64,000 nucleotides of DNA from Frigoribacterium sp. Leaf263 (GTDB lineage: Bacteria; Actinomycetota; Actinomycetes; Actinomycetales; Microbacteriaceae). Position numbers and translations under genes: made by a program. The stretch is taken from positions 560,983 through 624,982 of the forward strand of contig NZ_LMMO01000004.1 in the NCBI RefSeq assembly GCF_001422285.1. Reading direction: 5' to 3'. Positions 37,017 to 45,273 of this stretch are shown here, in pieces (position 1 is the stretch's first letter; each line of letters starts with the position of its first letter). The notes below the pieces were generated by a model. The model was not told where the DNA came from. It was given only the letters and a program-made list of their open reading frames with translations, and made no database searches.

Positions 37017-38860
37017 TGCCCGCGCAGACACCCGAAGCCTCCGACGCACCCCGCACCGCACCCTCCGGCGAACCCGCACCCGCACCCGCACCCGCACCCG
37101 CCACCGCACCCGATGCCGCTCCGGCGACCGAACCGCCCGCCGAGTCATCCGCGACGACGGCATTCCGTGCGGCGCGCGACCACCTGCTCGACCTCGGGCG
37201 CGACCTCGACCGTGCGGGCTCCGAGTTCCGGTGGCCCGACGTCGGCGATCGCTTCAACTGGGCCGTCGACTGGTTCGACGTCATGGCCCGCGACGACGAC
37301 CGCATCGCCCTCTGGCTCGTCGAGGAGGACGGCTCCGAGCAGCGCATCACGTTCGACGCCATGCGCCGTCGCAGCGACCAGGTCGCGTCGTGGCTGCACG
37401 GTCTCGGCGTCGCGCGCGGCGACCACGTCATGCTGATGCTCGGCAACCAGGTCGAGCTGTGGGAGGCGATGCTCGCCGTCATGAAGATCGGCGCCGTCAT
37501 CCTGCCGACGTCGACCGTGCTCGGCACCGCCGATCTCGCCGACCGCATCGAGCGCGGGCTCGTGCGCCACGTCGTCGCGAATGCCTCCGACGCGGCCGCC
37601 TTCGAGGGGATCGACGGCGTCGAGGGCGTCACCCGCATCGCCGTCGTTCCGTCGGGCGGCTCCGCCCCGGAGGGCTGGACGGACTTCGCGGACTCGCACC
37701 GCGCCTCCTCGGTACGACCCGACGTCGTCACCGCGACCGACGACCCCTGCCTCGTCTACTTCACCTCGGGCACGACCAGCAAGCCGAAGATGGTCGTGCA
37801 CTCGCACGCCTCGTATCCGGTGGGGCACCTCAGTACGACGTACTGGCTCGGCGTCCGCCCCGGCGACGTGCACATGACCATCTCGTCGCCCGGTTGGGGC
37901 AAGCACGCCTGGAGCTGCTTCTTCGCCCCGTGGACCGCCGAGGCCACCGTCTTCGTCTACAACTACGGGCGCTTCCGTCCCGCCGCGCTGCGCGATCAGC
38001 TCGAGCGGGCCGCCGTCACGTCGTTCTGCGCGCCTCCCACCGTCTGGCGCATGCTGATCCAGTCGTCGCTCGGCGAACGGCCCCGCGCCCTGCGCGAGGC
38101 GCTGTCCGCGGGCGAACCCCTCAACCCCGAGGTGATCGGCCGCGTCCAGCAGGGCTGGGGTCTCGACATCCGCGACGGCTACGGCCAGACCGAGACGACG
38201 GCCATCATCGCCAACGCCCCGGGCGGCACGATCAAGGCGGGCTCGATGGGGCGCGCGCTGCCCGGCGTCGACGTCGTGCTCGTCGACCCCGTCACGGGAG
38301 TCGTCGGCGACGAGGGCGAGGTCTGCCTCGACCTGACCACGCGACCCGTGAATCTGATGACCGGCTACCTGGGCGACTCGGCGCGCACCGAGTCGTCGAT
38401 GCGCGACGGGCTGTTCCACACCGGCGACGTCGCCGAGCGCGACGCCGACGGCATGATCACCTTCGTCGGTCGCACCGACGACATCTTCAAGTCGTCCGAC
38501 TACAAGGTGTCGCCGTTCGAGGTCGAGAGCGTGCTGATCGAGCACCCCGCCGTCGCCGAGTCCGCTGTGGTGCCCGCACCCGACGACGTCCGGCTGGCCG
38601 TTGTCAAGGCGTACGTCACCCTCGCCGCCGGGGTCGAGGCGTCGGCCGACACCGCGCGCGACGTCCTGGCGCACGCCCGCACGGGCCTGCCTGCCTACGA
38701 GCGCGTGCGACGCATCGAGTTCGTCGACGAGCTGCCGAAGACCATCTCGGGCAAGATCCGCCGTGTCGAGCTGCGGCAGCGCGAGGAGGACGCCGCCGTC
38801 TCGGGCGACCGGATCGCCGGCGAGTGGCGGGACTCGGACTTCCCCGGGCTGCGCGGCTGA
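37016..38860 (+). CDS. AMP-forming acyl-CoA/acetyl-CoA synthetase-like enzyme
   Basis: 614 residues; the ATG at 37016 overlaps the kinase stop (TGATG). A Pro/Ala repeat (PAPAPAPAPATAP) forms the N-terminus. The ANL fold follows: YFTSGTTSKPKMVVHSH (P-loop-like motif), DGYGQTETTAIIAN, DGLFHTGDVAERDADGMITFVGRTDD, and the C-terminal lysine in LPKTISGKIRRVELR. The tryptophan pattern in SSPGWGKHAWSCFFAPW resembles medium-chain and propionyl/acetyl-CoA synthetases. It activates a carboxylate to its CoA thioester; the acid is unknown. A dispersed element at 37700 is read as HRASSVRPD in a surface loop before the P-loop. Confidence 0.88.
   Translation: MPAQTPEASDAPRTAPSGEPAPAPAPAPATAPDAAPATEPPAESSATTAFRAARDHLLDLGRDLDRAGSEFRWPDVGDRFNWAVDWFDVMARDDDRIALWLVEEDGSEQRITFDAMRRRSDQVASWLHGLGVARGDHVMLMLGNQVELWEAMLAVMKIGAVILPTSTVLGTADLADRIERGLVRHVVANASDAAAFEGIDGVEGVTRIAVVPSGGSAPEGWTDFADSHRASSVRPDVVTATDDPCLVYFTSGTTSKPKMVVHSHASYPVGHLSTTYWLGVRPGDVHMTISSPGWGKHAWSCFFAPWTAEATVFVYNYGRFRPAALRDQLERAAVTSFCAPPTVWRMLIQSSLGERPRALREALSAGEPLNPEVIGRVQQGWGLDIRDGYGQTETTAIIANAPGGTIKAGSMGRALPGVDVVLVDPVTGVVGDEGEVCLDLTTRPVNLMTGYLGDSARTESSMRDGLFHTGDVAERDADGMITFVGRTDDIFKSSDYKVSPFEVESVLIEHPAVAESAVVPAPDDVRLAVVKAYVTLAAGVEASADTARDVLAHARTGLPAYERVRRIEFVDELPKTISGKIRRVELRQREEDAAVSGDRIAGEWRDSDFPGLRG
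37700..37710 (-). repeat. dispersed element in the acyl-CoA synthetase gene
   Basis: CGCGCCTCCTC in the context ACCGCGCCTCCTCGGTACGACC. It encodes RASSV between two secondary-structure blocks of the N-terminal domain. Confidence 0.6.
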
Positions 38861-38863
38861 GGC

Positions 38864-38895
38864 CGAGGAGGCGCGGGGTCGAGGAGGCGCGGCGT
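38864..38895 (+). repeat. two head-to-tail dispersed elements, 16-bp period
   Basis: CGAGGAGGCGCGGGGT is followed directly by CGAGGAGGCGCGGCGT. The pair begins 3 bp after the stop of the acyl-CoA synthetase gene. Confidence 0.75.
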
Positions 38896-39032
38896 GGCGC
38901 TCGGACGATCCTGACGATTCGTCGACGACATGCGCCGAGCCCCTGGCCGTCCGTCGGCATGTTGCCTATGATCAGACGATCCACCCCGAGGAGACCCGTG
39001 ACCCGCTGCGCCGACCTGACGACGTCCGTCTC

Positions 39033-40049
39033 GTGAGCGACCCCCGGCTCGATGCTCCGCCTCTGACCCGTCGCGAGGCGCTCGCGCGTGAACGCGCCGC
39101 CGCGCCCGAGGCCCCCTCGCCCGTCGCGACGCCCTCGGCCGCACGGCACCCCGCCGCTCTGCAGCAGCCCGCCGTCTCGCGCGTCCCCGTCCGCTCGACG
39201 CGGACGGTCTCGGCACCGGAGCCGCGCCTCCTGCCCGCCCGCCGTCCGAGCTTCATGGCCCGCCGCGCCCGCGAGGCCGCCGTGCCCGCCTTCGCGCTGC
39301 TCGCCGCGACCCTGTTCTTCTCGTCGAACGTCACGCCCGCGTCGGCGTCCGACCTGGGCGGCTCGGGCATCCCGGTGTCGACGTCCGCGCCCATGACGGG
39401 GCAGACGCTCGCCGCGTCGCTCGTCGTGCTGGCCGTCGCCGAGCGCGACTCGTACGGCGTCACCGACCCGCCGCCTCCGCCGCCCCCGCCGCCGCCCGTG
39501 GTGGAGGTCGCCGAAGAGGCCGTCGAGTCGACCACCGGCGGTGCCGTGTCGCCGACCGGCGCCCTCGGAGCGGCCGCCGGCGTCGCCTCGGGCGGCGGCA
39601 CGATCGTCAACAGCGGCACGGGCGACATCCGCTGGCCGTTCCCGGGCAGCGTCGTGCTCAGCTCGGGCTTCGGCCCCCGCAGCGCTCCCTGCGCGGCGTG
39701 CTCGAGCATGCACATGGGGCTCGACATGACCCCGGGAGGCGGTACCCCGATCGGCGCCGTCGCCGCCGGCACGGTCCGCATCGCCGGCGTTCACGCTCAG
39801 TTCGGCACGTACGTCGTGATCGACCACGTCATCGACGGCGGACTCGTCAGCACGATGTACGCCCACATGCGCTCGGGCTCGAGCCCGCTGGTCGTCGGCC
39901 AGCAGGTCGGCGTCGGCGAGCTGGTCGGCCTCGTCGGACGCACCGGCGTCGCCACGGGCGAGCACCTGCACTTCGAGGTGCTGATGGGCGGTTCGACGCA
40001 GGTCGACCCCAAGGCGTGGCTCGACGCCAACGCCGGGCGGACGCTCTAG
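39033..40049 (+). CDS. M23-family peptidoglycan endopeptidase, membrane-associated
   Basis: About 338 residues from the GTG at 39033; the exact start is uncertain. A basic/Pro-rich cytoplasmic N-terminus leads to one hydrophobic segment (AAVPAFALLAATLFFSSNVTPASA), a poly-proline stretch (ten or more Pro) and the LytM domain. The latter shows IRWPFPGSVVLSSGFGPR, the zinc motif in MHMGLDMTPGG, YVVIDHV, MYAHM and GEHLHFEVLMGG. Such enzymes cut or bind peptide cross-links in the cell wall. Two cysteines (PCAACSS) lie just before the zinc motif, which suggests an extracellular disulfide. The gene stands alone between converging neighbours. Confidence 0.88.
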   Translation: MSDPRLDAPPLTRREALARERAAAPEAPSPVATPSAARHPAALQQPAVSRVPVRSTRTVSAPEPRLLPARRPSFMARRAREAAVPAFALLAATLFFSSNVTPASASDLGGSGIPVSTSAPMTGQTLAASLVVLAVAERDSYGVTDPPPPPPPPPPVVEVAEEAVESTTGGAVSPTGALGAAAGVASGGGTIVNSGTGDIRWPFPGSVVLSSGFGPRSAPCAACSSMHMGLDMTPGGGTPIGAVAAGTVRIAGVHAQFGTYVVIDHVIDGGLVSTMYAHMRSGSSPLVVGQQVGVGELVGLVGRTGVATGEHLHFEVLMGGSTQVDPKAWLDANAGRTL

Positions 40050-40059
40050 GCGCTGCTGC

Positions 40060-40446
40060 TCAGTCCGCCCGCGCCTCGCGGCGGAACGTCAGCACGCCGA
40101 CGACGGCCGCGACCAGGGCGAACACGACCCCGACGATCGGGTATCCGAGCTGGAACCACGCCGCCGTCGCCGCGCCCATCACCGCGATCTCGACGATGGC
40201 CTTGCCCACCGCGTCGGTCGCGATGATCGCCTGCGGCGCGCGGAAGAGCGCCCACACGACGATCGCGAACAACGGAGCCCCGATCATGAACGCGATCGCC
40301 GGCCACGGGAACAACCACGCGAGGTAGCCCCAGAGCGCGAGCGTGAAGAGGGCGAAGAGTCCGGTGGCGAAGCGCACCACGCCGAGCGTCGTCGCGGCGG
40401 GTCCCCGGTTCGATGGCCCAGGATGCGCGGTGTCGGTCGGAGTCAT
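40060..40446 (-). CDS. YrdB family (DUF2568) membrane protein
   Basis: 128 residues with four hydrophobic segments, including ATGLFALFTLALWGYLAWLFPW and PLFAIVVWALFRAPQAI; the last is IVGVVFALVAAVVGVLTF. This short four-helix arrangement, with the W-G-Y and W-A-x-F-x-A-P pattern, is that of the YrdB/DUF2568 family, whose function is unknown. The stop lies 10 bp from the stop of the convergent peptidase gene. The purU gene is upstream in the same direction, 67 bp away. Confidence 0.8.
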   Translation of the reverse strand: MTPTDTAHPGPSNRGPAATTLGVVRFATGLFALFTLALWGYLAWLFPWPAIAFMIGAPLFAIVVWALFRAPQAIIATDAVGKAIVEIAVMGAATAAWFQLGYPIVGVVFALVAAVVGVLTFRREARAD

Positions 40447-40513
40447 CCGCCCAGCGTACGACCCGCCACCGTCGCCCGAGCGGGCACTTCCGGCCCCTCG
40501 CCGGCGACGAGCC

Positions 40514-41389
40514 TCAGCGGAAGACGATGGTGCGCGCCCCGTCGAGCAGCACGCGGTCCTCGGCGAACCAGCGGACGGCCTGGGTGAGCGTGCGGCTCTC
40601 CTCGTCCTGTCCGATCGCCATCAGCTCGGGGGCGCTGCGCGTGTGGTCGACCCGCACGACGTTCTGCTCGATGATCGGGCCCTCGTCGAGGTCGCTGGTC
40701 ACGAAGTGGGCCGTCGCCCCGATCAGCTTCACGCCGCGGGCGTGCGCCTGGCGGTAGGGGTTGGCCCCCTTGAACCCGGGCAGGAACGAATGGTGGATGT
40801 TGATCGCCCGGCCCTCGAGCGCCGCGCAGAGCTCGGGGCTCAGGATCTGCATGTACCGGGCCAGCACGACCAGCTCGATGTCGTACCGGTCGACGACCTG
40901 CAGCACGCGGGCCTCGAAGGTGGCCTTCGACCCGGGGTCGGTCACGGGGTGGTGCTCGAAGCGCTTGCCGTAGAACTCGGCCAGGCCCGAGAGGTCGTCG
41001 TGGTTGGCGAGGATCAGCGGGATCTCGACGGGCAGCTGCCCCGCGCGCTGCCGGAACAGCAGGTCGTTCACGCAGTGCGCCGCCTTGCTCGCCAGCACGA
41101 GCGTGCGGATCGGACGCCCCACCACGTCGAGCTTCGCCTGCATGTCGTAGTGGGCGATCACGGGCGCCAGCGCCGCCTCGAACGCGGCGCGTTCACCGGG
41201 CGCCTCGACCTGCAGTCGCATGAAGAACGTGCCCGTGTCGTGACTCGAGAACTGGGCCGACTCGGTGATGTTGCCGCCGGCCTGCACCACGGCGCCGCTG
41301 ATCGCATGGACGATGCCCGGTCGGTCGTGGCAGACCAGCGTCAGGGTCCAGTGCGTGGTGGGGGAGGAGGCGGTGGTCACGTCGGTCAC
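40514..41389 (-). CDS. purU: formyltetrahydrofolate deformylase
   Basis: 291 residues from the GTG at 41389. An N-terminal ACT-like domain (TLTLVCHDRPGIVHAISGAVVQAGGNI) precedes a formyltransferase-like catalytic domain with INIHHSFLPGFKGANPYRQA and SDLDEGPIIEQNVVRVDH, which hold the Asn, His and Asp catalytic residues. It hydrolyses 10-formyl-tetrahydrofolate to formate and tetrahydrofolate, balancing one-carbon units and supplying formate in purine synthesis. The length matches the family. Confidence 0.96.
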   Translation of the reverse strand: MTDVTTASSPTTHWTLTLVCHDRPGIVHAISGAVVQAGGNITESAQFSSHDTGTFFMRLQVEAPGERAAFEAALAPVIAHYDMQAKLDVVGRPIRTLVLASKAAHCVNDLLFRQRAGQLPVEIPLILANHDDLSGLAEFYGKRFEHHPVTDPGSKATFEARVLQVVDRYDIELVVLARYMQILSPELCAALEGRAINIHHSFLPGFKGANPYRQAHARGVKLIGATAHFVTSDLDEGPIIEQNVVRVDHTRSAPELMAIGQDEESRTLTQAVRWFAEDRVLLDGARTIVFR

Positions 41390-41488
41390 CCGCCCAGGCT
41401 AGTGCGGCGCGAGTGTCCATGATGTGCGCCCAGAGGGTGGGCTCGCCCGCAGAACGCGGACACCAGCTCGGGCGCCGGAGCGCACGCG

Positions 41489-41908
41489 TCAGCGCGCGAG
41501 AGACCAGACGAGCAACGCGACGAGCGTCACGAGCGGGAACAGCCCCTGAGTCGACGCGGCGCGCCGCTTCGTGCGGTCGGACAGCGCCAGCACGAGCGCC
41601 GCGGCGAGCATCGAGCCGGTGCCCGCGACCAGGAGGGCGAGACCGGCGGAGGAGACGTCGTCGACCTGACCCGCGCCTCCTCGGCTGGTCGCGACGAGAA
41701 CGACGCCGACCGCGGTCACGATCGCGAGGAACAGATTGTAGAAGCCCTGGTTGAAGGCCATCGGCTTCGTGTGCTCGAGCTGCCGGTCGTCGTCGATGCC
41801 GAACGTCGCGCGGACCCGCGGGGTCGACCAGAGCACGGACTCCATCACGAAGATGTAGACGTGCAGCAGAGCGGCCAGGGAGGCGGCGACGAGCGAGACG
41901 ATGAGCAT
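41489..41908 (-). CDS. DUF1304 family membrane protein
   Basis: 139 residues with four membrane helices. The family pattern is clear: LAALLHVYIFVMESVLW, KPMAFNQGFYNLFLAIVT, then GTGSMLAAALVLALS and LFPLVTLVALLVW. The function is unknown. A copy of the dispersed element at 41672 lies between helix 2 and helix 3 and is read as SRGGAGQVDD, which lengthens a loop that is usually short. The gene is transcribed alone. Confidence 0.88.
   Translation of the reverse strand: MLIVSLVAASLAALLHVYIFVMESVLWSTPRVRATFGIDDDRQLEHTKPMAFNQGFYNLFLAIVTAVGVVLVATSRGGAGQVDDVSSAGLALLVAGTGSMLAAALVLALSDRTKRRAASTQGLFPLVTLVALLVWSLAR
41672..41682 (-). repeat. dispersed element in a loop of the DUF1304 gene
   Basis: CGCGCCTCCTC in the context TGACCCGCGCCTCCTCGGCTGGTC. 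On the coding strand it is read as RGGAG in the loop between predicted helices 2 and 3. Confidence 0.7.
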
Positions 41909-41964
41909 GGGCGTCAGCCTAGGGCCGGGTCGAGCGGATCGCTCCCTGCAGAACCACGCGAAAA

Positions 41965-42002
41965 GGGACGAGACGCCGCTGGGGCTGGCGGCATCTCGTC
42001 CC
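41965..42002 (-). terminator. terminator for the reverse-strand oxidoreductase gene
   Basis: A 15-bp stem (GGGACGAGACGCCGC with GCGGCATCTCGTCCC, one G-T pair) encloses an 8-nt loop. On the reverse strand it is followed by TTTT, the best U-tract in this window. It lies 70 bp after the stop at 42072. Confidence 0.85.
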
Positions 42003-42071
42003 GAAACGCGTATCTCGTGAACTGACGTGGGGCGCGGCGAGCCGTCTCGACTGCTGGCCGCGCCGCGGGCG

Positions 42072-42746
42072 CTACGCCTCGGGGTGCGGTGCGGGCTCGG
42101 TCGTCGCGGTGGCGCGGGTGGCCTGCGCGAGGTTCTCGACGAGCTCGGAGCGGGTCTGCGACACGACGTAGGCGGGCTGGTCGCGCTCGACCCGCCAGCT
42201 GTCGCTCAGCGGCCCGACGTTGACCGTGTCGAAGCCGAGCTCGTCGTAGAGGTGCTGCACGGCCTCGGCGGCCTCCTCGAAGTCGCTCGAGGTGGCGAGG
42301 GCGCGACGGCCCTCGGTGCCGGCGGGCTTGCCGTCGGTCGTGATGTCCTTCGCCATGATGTGGTTGAAGCCCTTGGCGACCTTGCTGGTCGGCAGGTGGC
42401 GCTGCAGCATCTGCGAGACGGTGTCCACGCCGTTGTCGAGAGCGGCGATGTTCCCGTCGCGCTCGAAGTAGTAGTTGTTCGTGTCGATGACGATCTTGCC
42501 GGCGAGCGGCTCGACGGGCACCTGCTCGACGTTCTTGAGGGGCACCGTGACGACGACGATCTCGCCCGCCTCGCCCGCCTCCTGGGCCGTCGCGGCGCGC
42601 GCGTTGGGGCCGAGGTCCGCGACGAGGTCGGCGAGCGTCTCGGGTCCGCGCGAGTTGCTGATCACGACGTCGTAGCCCTGTTCGATGACCGCGCGTGCGA
42701 CCTGGCTGCCGATGTTGCCTGCTCCGATGATTCCGATCGTTGTCAT
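42072..42746 (-). CDS. NADP oxidoreductase, F420-dependent family
   Basis: 224 residues from the ATG at 42746. The N-terminal Rossmann motif is TTIGIIGAGNIGSQVARAV, followed by ISNSRGPETLADLV, where the S-R pair selects NADP. IVVVTVPLKNVEQVP and IVIDTNNYYFERDG are typical of NADPH-dependent F420 reductases and the related NADP-binding proteins common in Actinobacteria. Whether F420 is really the partner cannot be judged from this window. The gene is a single unit that ends with a strong terminator. Confidence 0.85.
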   Translation of the reverse strand: MTTIGIIGAGNIGSQVARAVIEQGYDVVISNSRGPETLADLVADLGPNARAATAQEAGEAGEIVVVTVPLKNVEQVPVEPLAGKIVIDTNNYYFERDGNIAALDNGVDTVSQMLQRHLPTSKVAKGFNHIMAKDITTDGKPAGTEGRRALATSSDFEEAAEAVQHLYDELGFDTVNVGPLSDSWRVERDQPAYVVSQTRSELVENLAQATRATATTEPAPHPEA

Positions 42747-42825
42747 GCGCCCAGCCAACGCCCTCCCCGTCCCGCCATTGTCGGCGAGCGTCCAGCGGAG
42801 GTTCAGGATGCGCGGAGCCGGCCGG

Positions 42826-43074
42826 TCACGCGGCTCCCAGCCAGGCGGTCAGCCGCCTCCACGGCCCGCGGACGGCGGGCGTCGCCTCGGCGTCGTCCGC
42901 CGGGCCGGAGTCCGCTCGCGGCGCGAACCCCAGCCGACCGCAGTGCGTGCAGGTGACCACGTGCGGATGCACCGAGAGCCCGGTGCCGTAGTACGGGTTG
43001 GCGGCGAGGCGGGCGTCCTCGCCGCACGAGGGGCACGGGGTCGAGGGAACGGCGACGGGGCTCGAGGTGGGCAT
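42826..43074 (-). CDS. small zinc-ribbon-like protein
   Basis: 82 residues from the ATG at 43074, which has GGAGG seven bases upstream. Two Cys pairs, CPSC and CTHC, are separated by about 25 residues (CGEDARLAANPYYGTGLSVHP lies between), the spacing of a zinc ribbon. The rest is a hydrophilic tail ending RRLTAWLGAA. There is no membrane segment. The function is unknown. The product does not look like a ribosomal protein and may be an uncharacterised nucleic-acid- or protein-binding factor. Confidence 0.6.
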   Translation of the reverse strand: MPTSSPVAVPSTPCPSCGEDARLAANPYYGTGLSVHPHVVTCTHCGRLGFAPRADSGPADDAEATPAVRGPWRRLTAWLGAA

Positions 43075-43305
43075 GCCGGCCTCCTGTCGCTCTGCGCCGA
43101 ACCGCCCTGCGGGCCGCTCCGGCGGTGAGGTGCGGCGGTGGATCAGGACGCGTCGGCGGTGCCGTGCTCCGTCCAGTATTCGCTCTGCGCCGACTCGACG
43201 ACGGCTCGGGGCGCGCCCCATTTCGGGGGCGATGCCCCGCGCGGTGCGGCCGGCCTCATTCGGGGCAGCCGGCGCGGCGCGGCCGACCCCGCGCGGTGCG
43301 GCCGC

Positions 43306-44697
43306 CTACGCGCGGGCCGAGCGCACCGCGAGCACGCGGTCGGTGACGAGCACGAGCCCGAGCACGACGACCGCGACCACGATGTACAGCACCGGCAGGG
43401 CGTCGAGCCCCGAGCCGTCGAGCACGAGGGCGCCGATCAGGGCTCCGCCGCCGATGCCGGCGTTGAAGCCCGTCGTGTAGAAGGCGCTGGCGAGGTCGCG
43501 CATCGTCGCGGGGGCGACCTGCAGCATGCGCGTCTGGAACAGCGGCGGCAGCGCCCCGAACGTCACGCCCCACACGACGAACGCGATGAGCGCGGGCGTC
43601 GGCTCGCCCTCGAACGCCATCATGGCGAACACCGAGACGGCGACCACGGCGATGCCGACCGGGATGCTGATGCGCGGGCGCTTGCCGAGGAACCACCCGA
43701 CCATCAGGAGACCGACGCCTCCGGCGATGCCGAACGCGAAGAGCGCGGCGCTGAGCGACGACTCGGCGATGCCGGTCGACCGCACGAGATACGGCGCGAT
43801 GAAGGTGAAGAACGAGTAGTGCCCGACCATGAACACCGCGGTGATGACGCAGCTGAAGACGACGCCCAGCACGGACGGCTTCGGCAGCGCACCCCGCCGC
43901 GGAGCGCCCGAGGAGGCGCGGGTCGGCACGATCGGCACGGATCCCGTCGCGGGGACCATCGTGGTCGCGGCCTCGACGTGGCTCGCCGAGTCGTCGGTCC
44001 GGGTTCCGGTGCCGGGGGTGCCGCCGGCGTCGGCGTCTGCGGGGCGGGTGCCGTCGCGGTCGGCCGCGCGCGCCTCCTCGGCGGTCCGGCCGGCGGCGGG
44101 CACCGGCGGCAGCAGGCGCCAGACGAGCACCGCTCCGAGGGCCATCGCCGCGGCGAGGATGCCGAACGCGGGGCGCCAGCCGAGGGCCTGGCCGAGCGCC
44201 GTGCCGAGGGGCACCCCGAGCACGAAGGCGAGGGTGCCGCCGCTCATCGCGACGGCCAGGGCGCGCCCGACCTGCTCGCGGGGCACGAGGTGCGCGGCGT
44301 AGGCGCCGCCGATCGCCCAGAACGTGCCGTGGGCCAGGCCGCCGAGGATGCGCGATGCGACGACCAGCTCGTAGGTGGGCGCGATCGCGGTGAGCGCCGC
44401 GCTGATCGCGAGCACCACGATCAGGCCGACGATCAGCAGATGGCGGGGGAGGCGCCGGGTCAGATGCGTCAGCGTCGTGCTGGTCAGCACCACGGTGAAC
44501 GCGAAGACGCTGACGAGCAGGCCGATGCTCGACTCGCTGACGCCGAGCTCCCCGCTCATCTCGGGCAGCAGCCCGGTGGGCAGCATCTCGCCCGAGATCG
44601 ACAGGAACGTGGCGACGGCCAGCGCGAGCAGACCGGCGAGGGGGAATTTCATAGGAGGTGCGGTGGGCGTCGAAGGACGCGCGGAGGCGATCGTCAT
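43306..44697 (-). CDS. MFS efflux transporter with an expanded central loop
   Basis: 463 residues, twelve predicted helices, of the AraJ/drug-efflux type (SGEMLPTGLLPEMSGELGVSES is characteristic; LTHLTRRLPRHLLIVGLIVV covers the loop 2-3 motif). It probably exports sugars or drugs by proton antiport. The cytoplasmic loop between the two six-helix halves is unusually long, about 80 residues, Asp/Thr/Gly-rich, and contains two copies of the dispersed element in opposite orientations, read as AEEARAADRD and VPTRASSGAP. Starts at 44697 and 44652 are possible; the first is used. It is preceded by no clear operon partner. Confidence 0.88.
   Translation of the reverse strand: MTIASARPSTPTAPPMKFPLAGLLALAVATFLSISGEMLPTGLLPEMSGELGVSESSIGLLVSVFAFTVVLTSTTLTHLTRRLPRHLLIVGLIVVLAISAALTAIAPTYELVVASRILGGLAHGTFWAIGGAYAAHLVPREQVGRALAVAMSGGTLAFVLGVPLGTALGQALGWRPAFGILAAAMALGAVLVWRLLPPVPAAGRTAEEARAADRDGTRPADADAGGTPGTGTRTDDSASHVEAATTMVPATGSVPIVPTRASSGAPRRGALPKPSVLGVVFSCVITAVFMVGHYSFFTFIAPYLVRSTGIAESSLSAALFAFGIAGGVGLLMVGWFLGKRPRISIPVGIAVVAVSVFAMMAFEGEPTPALIAFVVWGVTFGALPPLFQTRMLQVAPATMRDLASAFYTTGFNAGIGGGALIGALVLDGSGLDALPVLYIVVAVVVLGLVLVTDRVLAVRSARA
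43910..43920 (+). repeat. dispersed element, copy A in the MFS loop
   Basis: GAGGAGGCGCG in the full context CCCGAGGAGGCGCGGGTCGG. It encodes TRASS on the reverse strand, in the central cytoplasmic loop. Confidence 0.75.
44069..44079 (-). repeat. dispersed element, copy B in the MFS loop
   Basis: CGCGCCTCCTC, 159 bp from copy A and inverted relative to it. It encodes EEAR on the reverse strand. Between the copies the sequence is low-complexity (Asp/Thr/Gly/Ala-rich). Confidence 0.75.
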
Positions 44698-44948
44698 GGT
44701 GAGGTCTCGGTCGTCGGCGGGCGCCGTTCCTGCTACCCGTGTGACACGGGGAGGATGGTGATCCCGACTGCGCGCTGTCGTGCGCGCCCGGGGCCGCGCG
44801 TGACGTGCGACCAGGAGCCATGGTACCCGAGGCCGCTCTCCGGCGTCTAGGAGGGTCGGCCGTCATCGAGGTGACTCGATCGGTGCCGTCCCCGGCCTGC
44901 TGGCAGCCGATCGGGTCGCTTCGACGCAGAGGATGCGGGAGGAGCGGG

Positions 44949-45146
44949 TCAGTCGGCGGGGCGGGGCTCGCCCTTGCCGGGGCGGACGGCGGCGGTGTCG
45001 GCGACGTCGATGCGGGTCACGCCGTCACCCCGGTCTTCGGTGGTGATGCGCGGGGCGGCGTCGCCCTCGTCCGACTTCGGCGCCCGGGTGAGCTGGTCGT
45101 GGCGCTTCTCGTCGTCGGTCATGCCGGTGGGGTCGTCGGTGCTCAT
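44949..45146 (-). CDS. small charged protein of unknown function
   Basis: 65 residues from the ATG at 45146; an inner ATG at 45122 is also possible. The product is hydrophilic (DDEKRHDQLTRAPKSDEGD, then RITTEDRGDGVTRIDVADTAAV) with no cysteine or membrane segment. It has steady coding-type composition and stops cleanly in an otherwise gene-free interval between the MFS gene and ohrR. No family is recognised. Confidence 0.5.
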   Translation of the reverse strand: MSTDDPTGMTDDEKRHDQLTRAPKSDEGDAAPRITTEDRGDGVTRIDVADTAAVRPGKGEPRPAD

Positions 45147-45202
45147 GCCGTGCAGGCTACGCGACCGTGCCCGCAGAGGGTGCGCGGCTCTCGCAGGCCG
45201 CG

Positions 45203-45213
45203 CGCGCCTCCTC
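45203..45213 (-). repeat. dispersed element upstream of the ohrR operator
   Basis: CGCGCCTCCTC in the context GCGCGCGCCTCCTCGGCCCTGGCC, 18 bp before the inverted repeats in front of the MarR/OhrR gene. Confidence 0.55.
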
Positions 45214-45230
45214 GGCCCTGGCCGATTTCG

Positions 45231-45249
45231 GTTGCACTCAACAAGGTTG
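45231..45249. promoter_or_regulatory. candidate OhrR operator
   Basis: Two overlapping inverted repeats, GTTG-cact-CAAC and CAAC-aag-GTTG, lie 25-43 bp before the start of the MarR-type gene. MarR/OhrR repressors usually autoregulate through inverted repeats in this position. TTGCAC within it could also serve as a -35 element. Confidence 0.45.
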
Positions 45250-45273
45250 TGGACGAGGTGTTACGGTCGAGTC

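Noticed and set aside
43143-43259. 38-codon reverse-strand frame ending AVVESAQSEYWTEHGTADAS
   Set aside because: The C-terminal part looks protein-like, but there is no ribosome site and the start region is a GC-rich repeat. It could be the tail of a lost gene; too weak to annotate.
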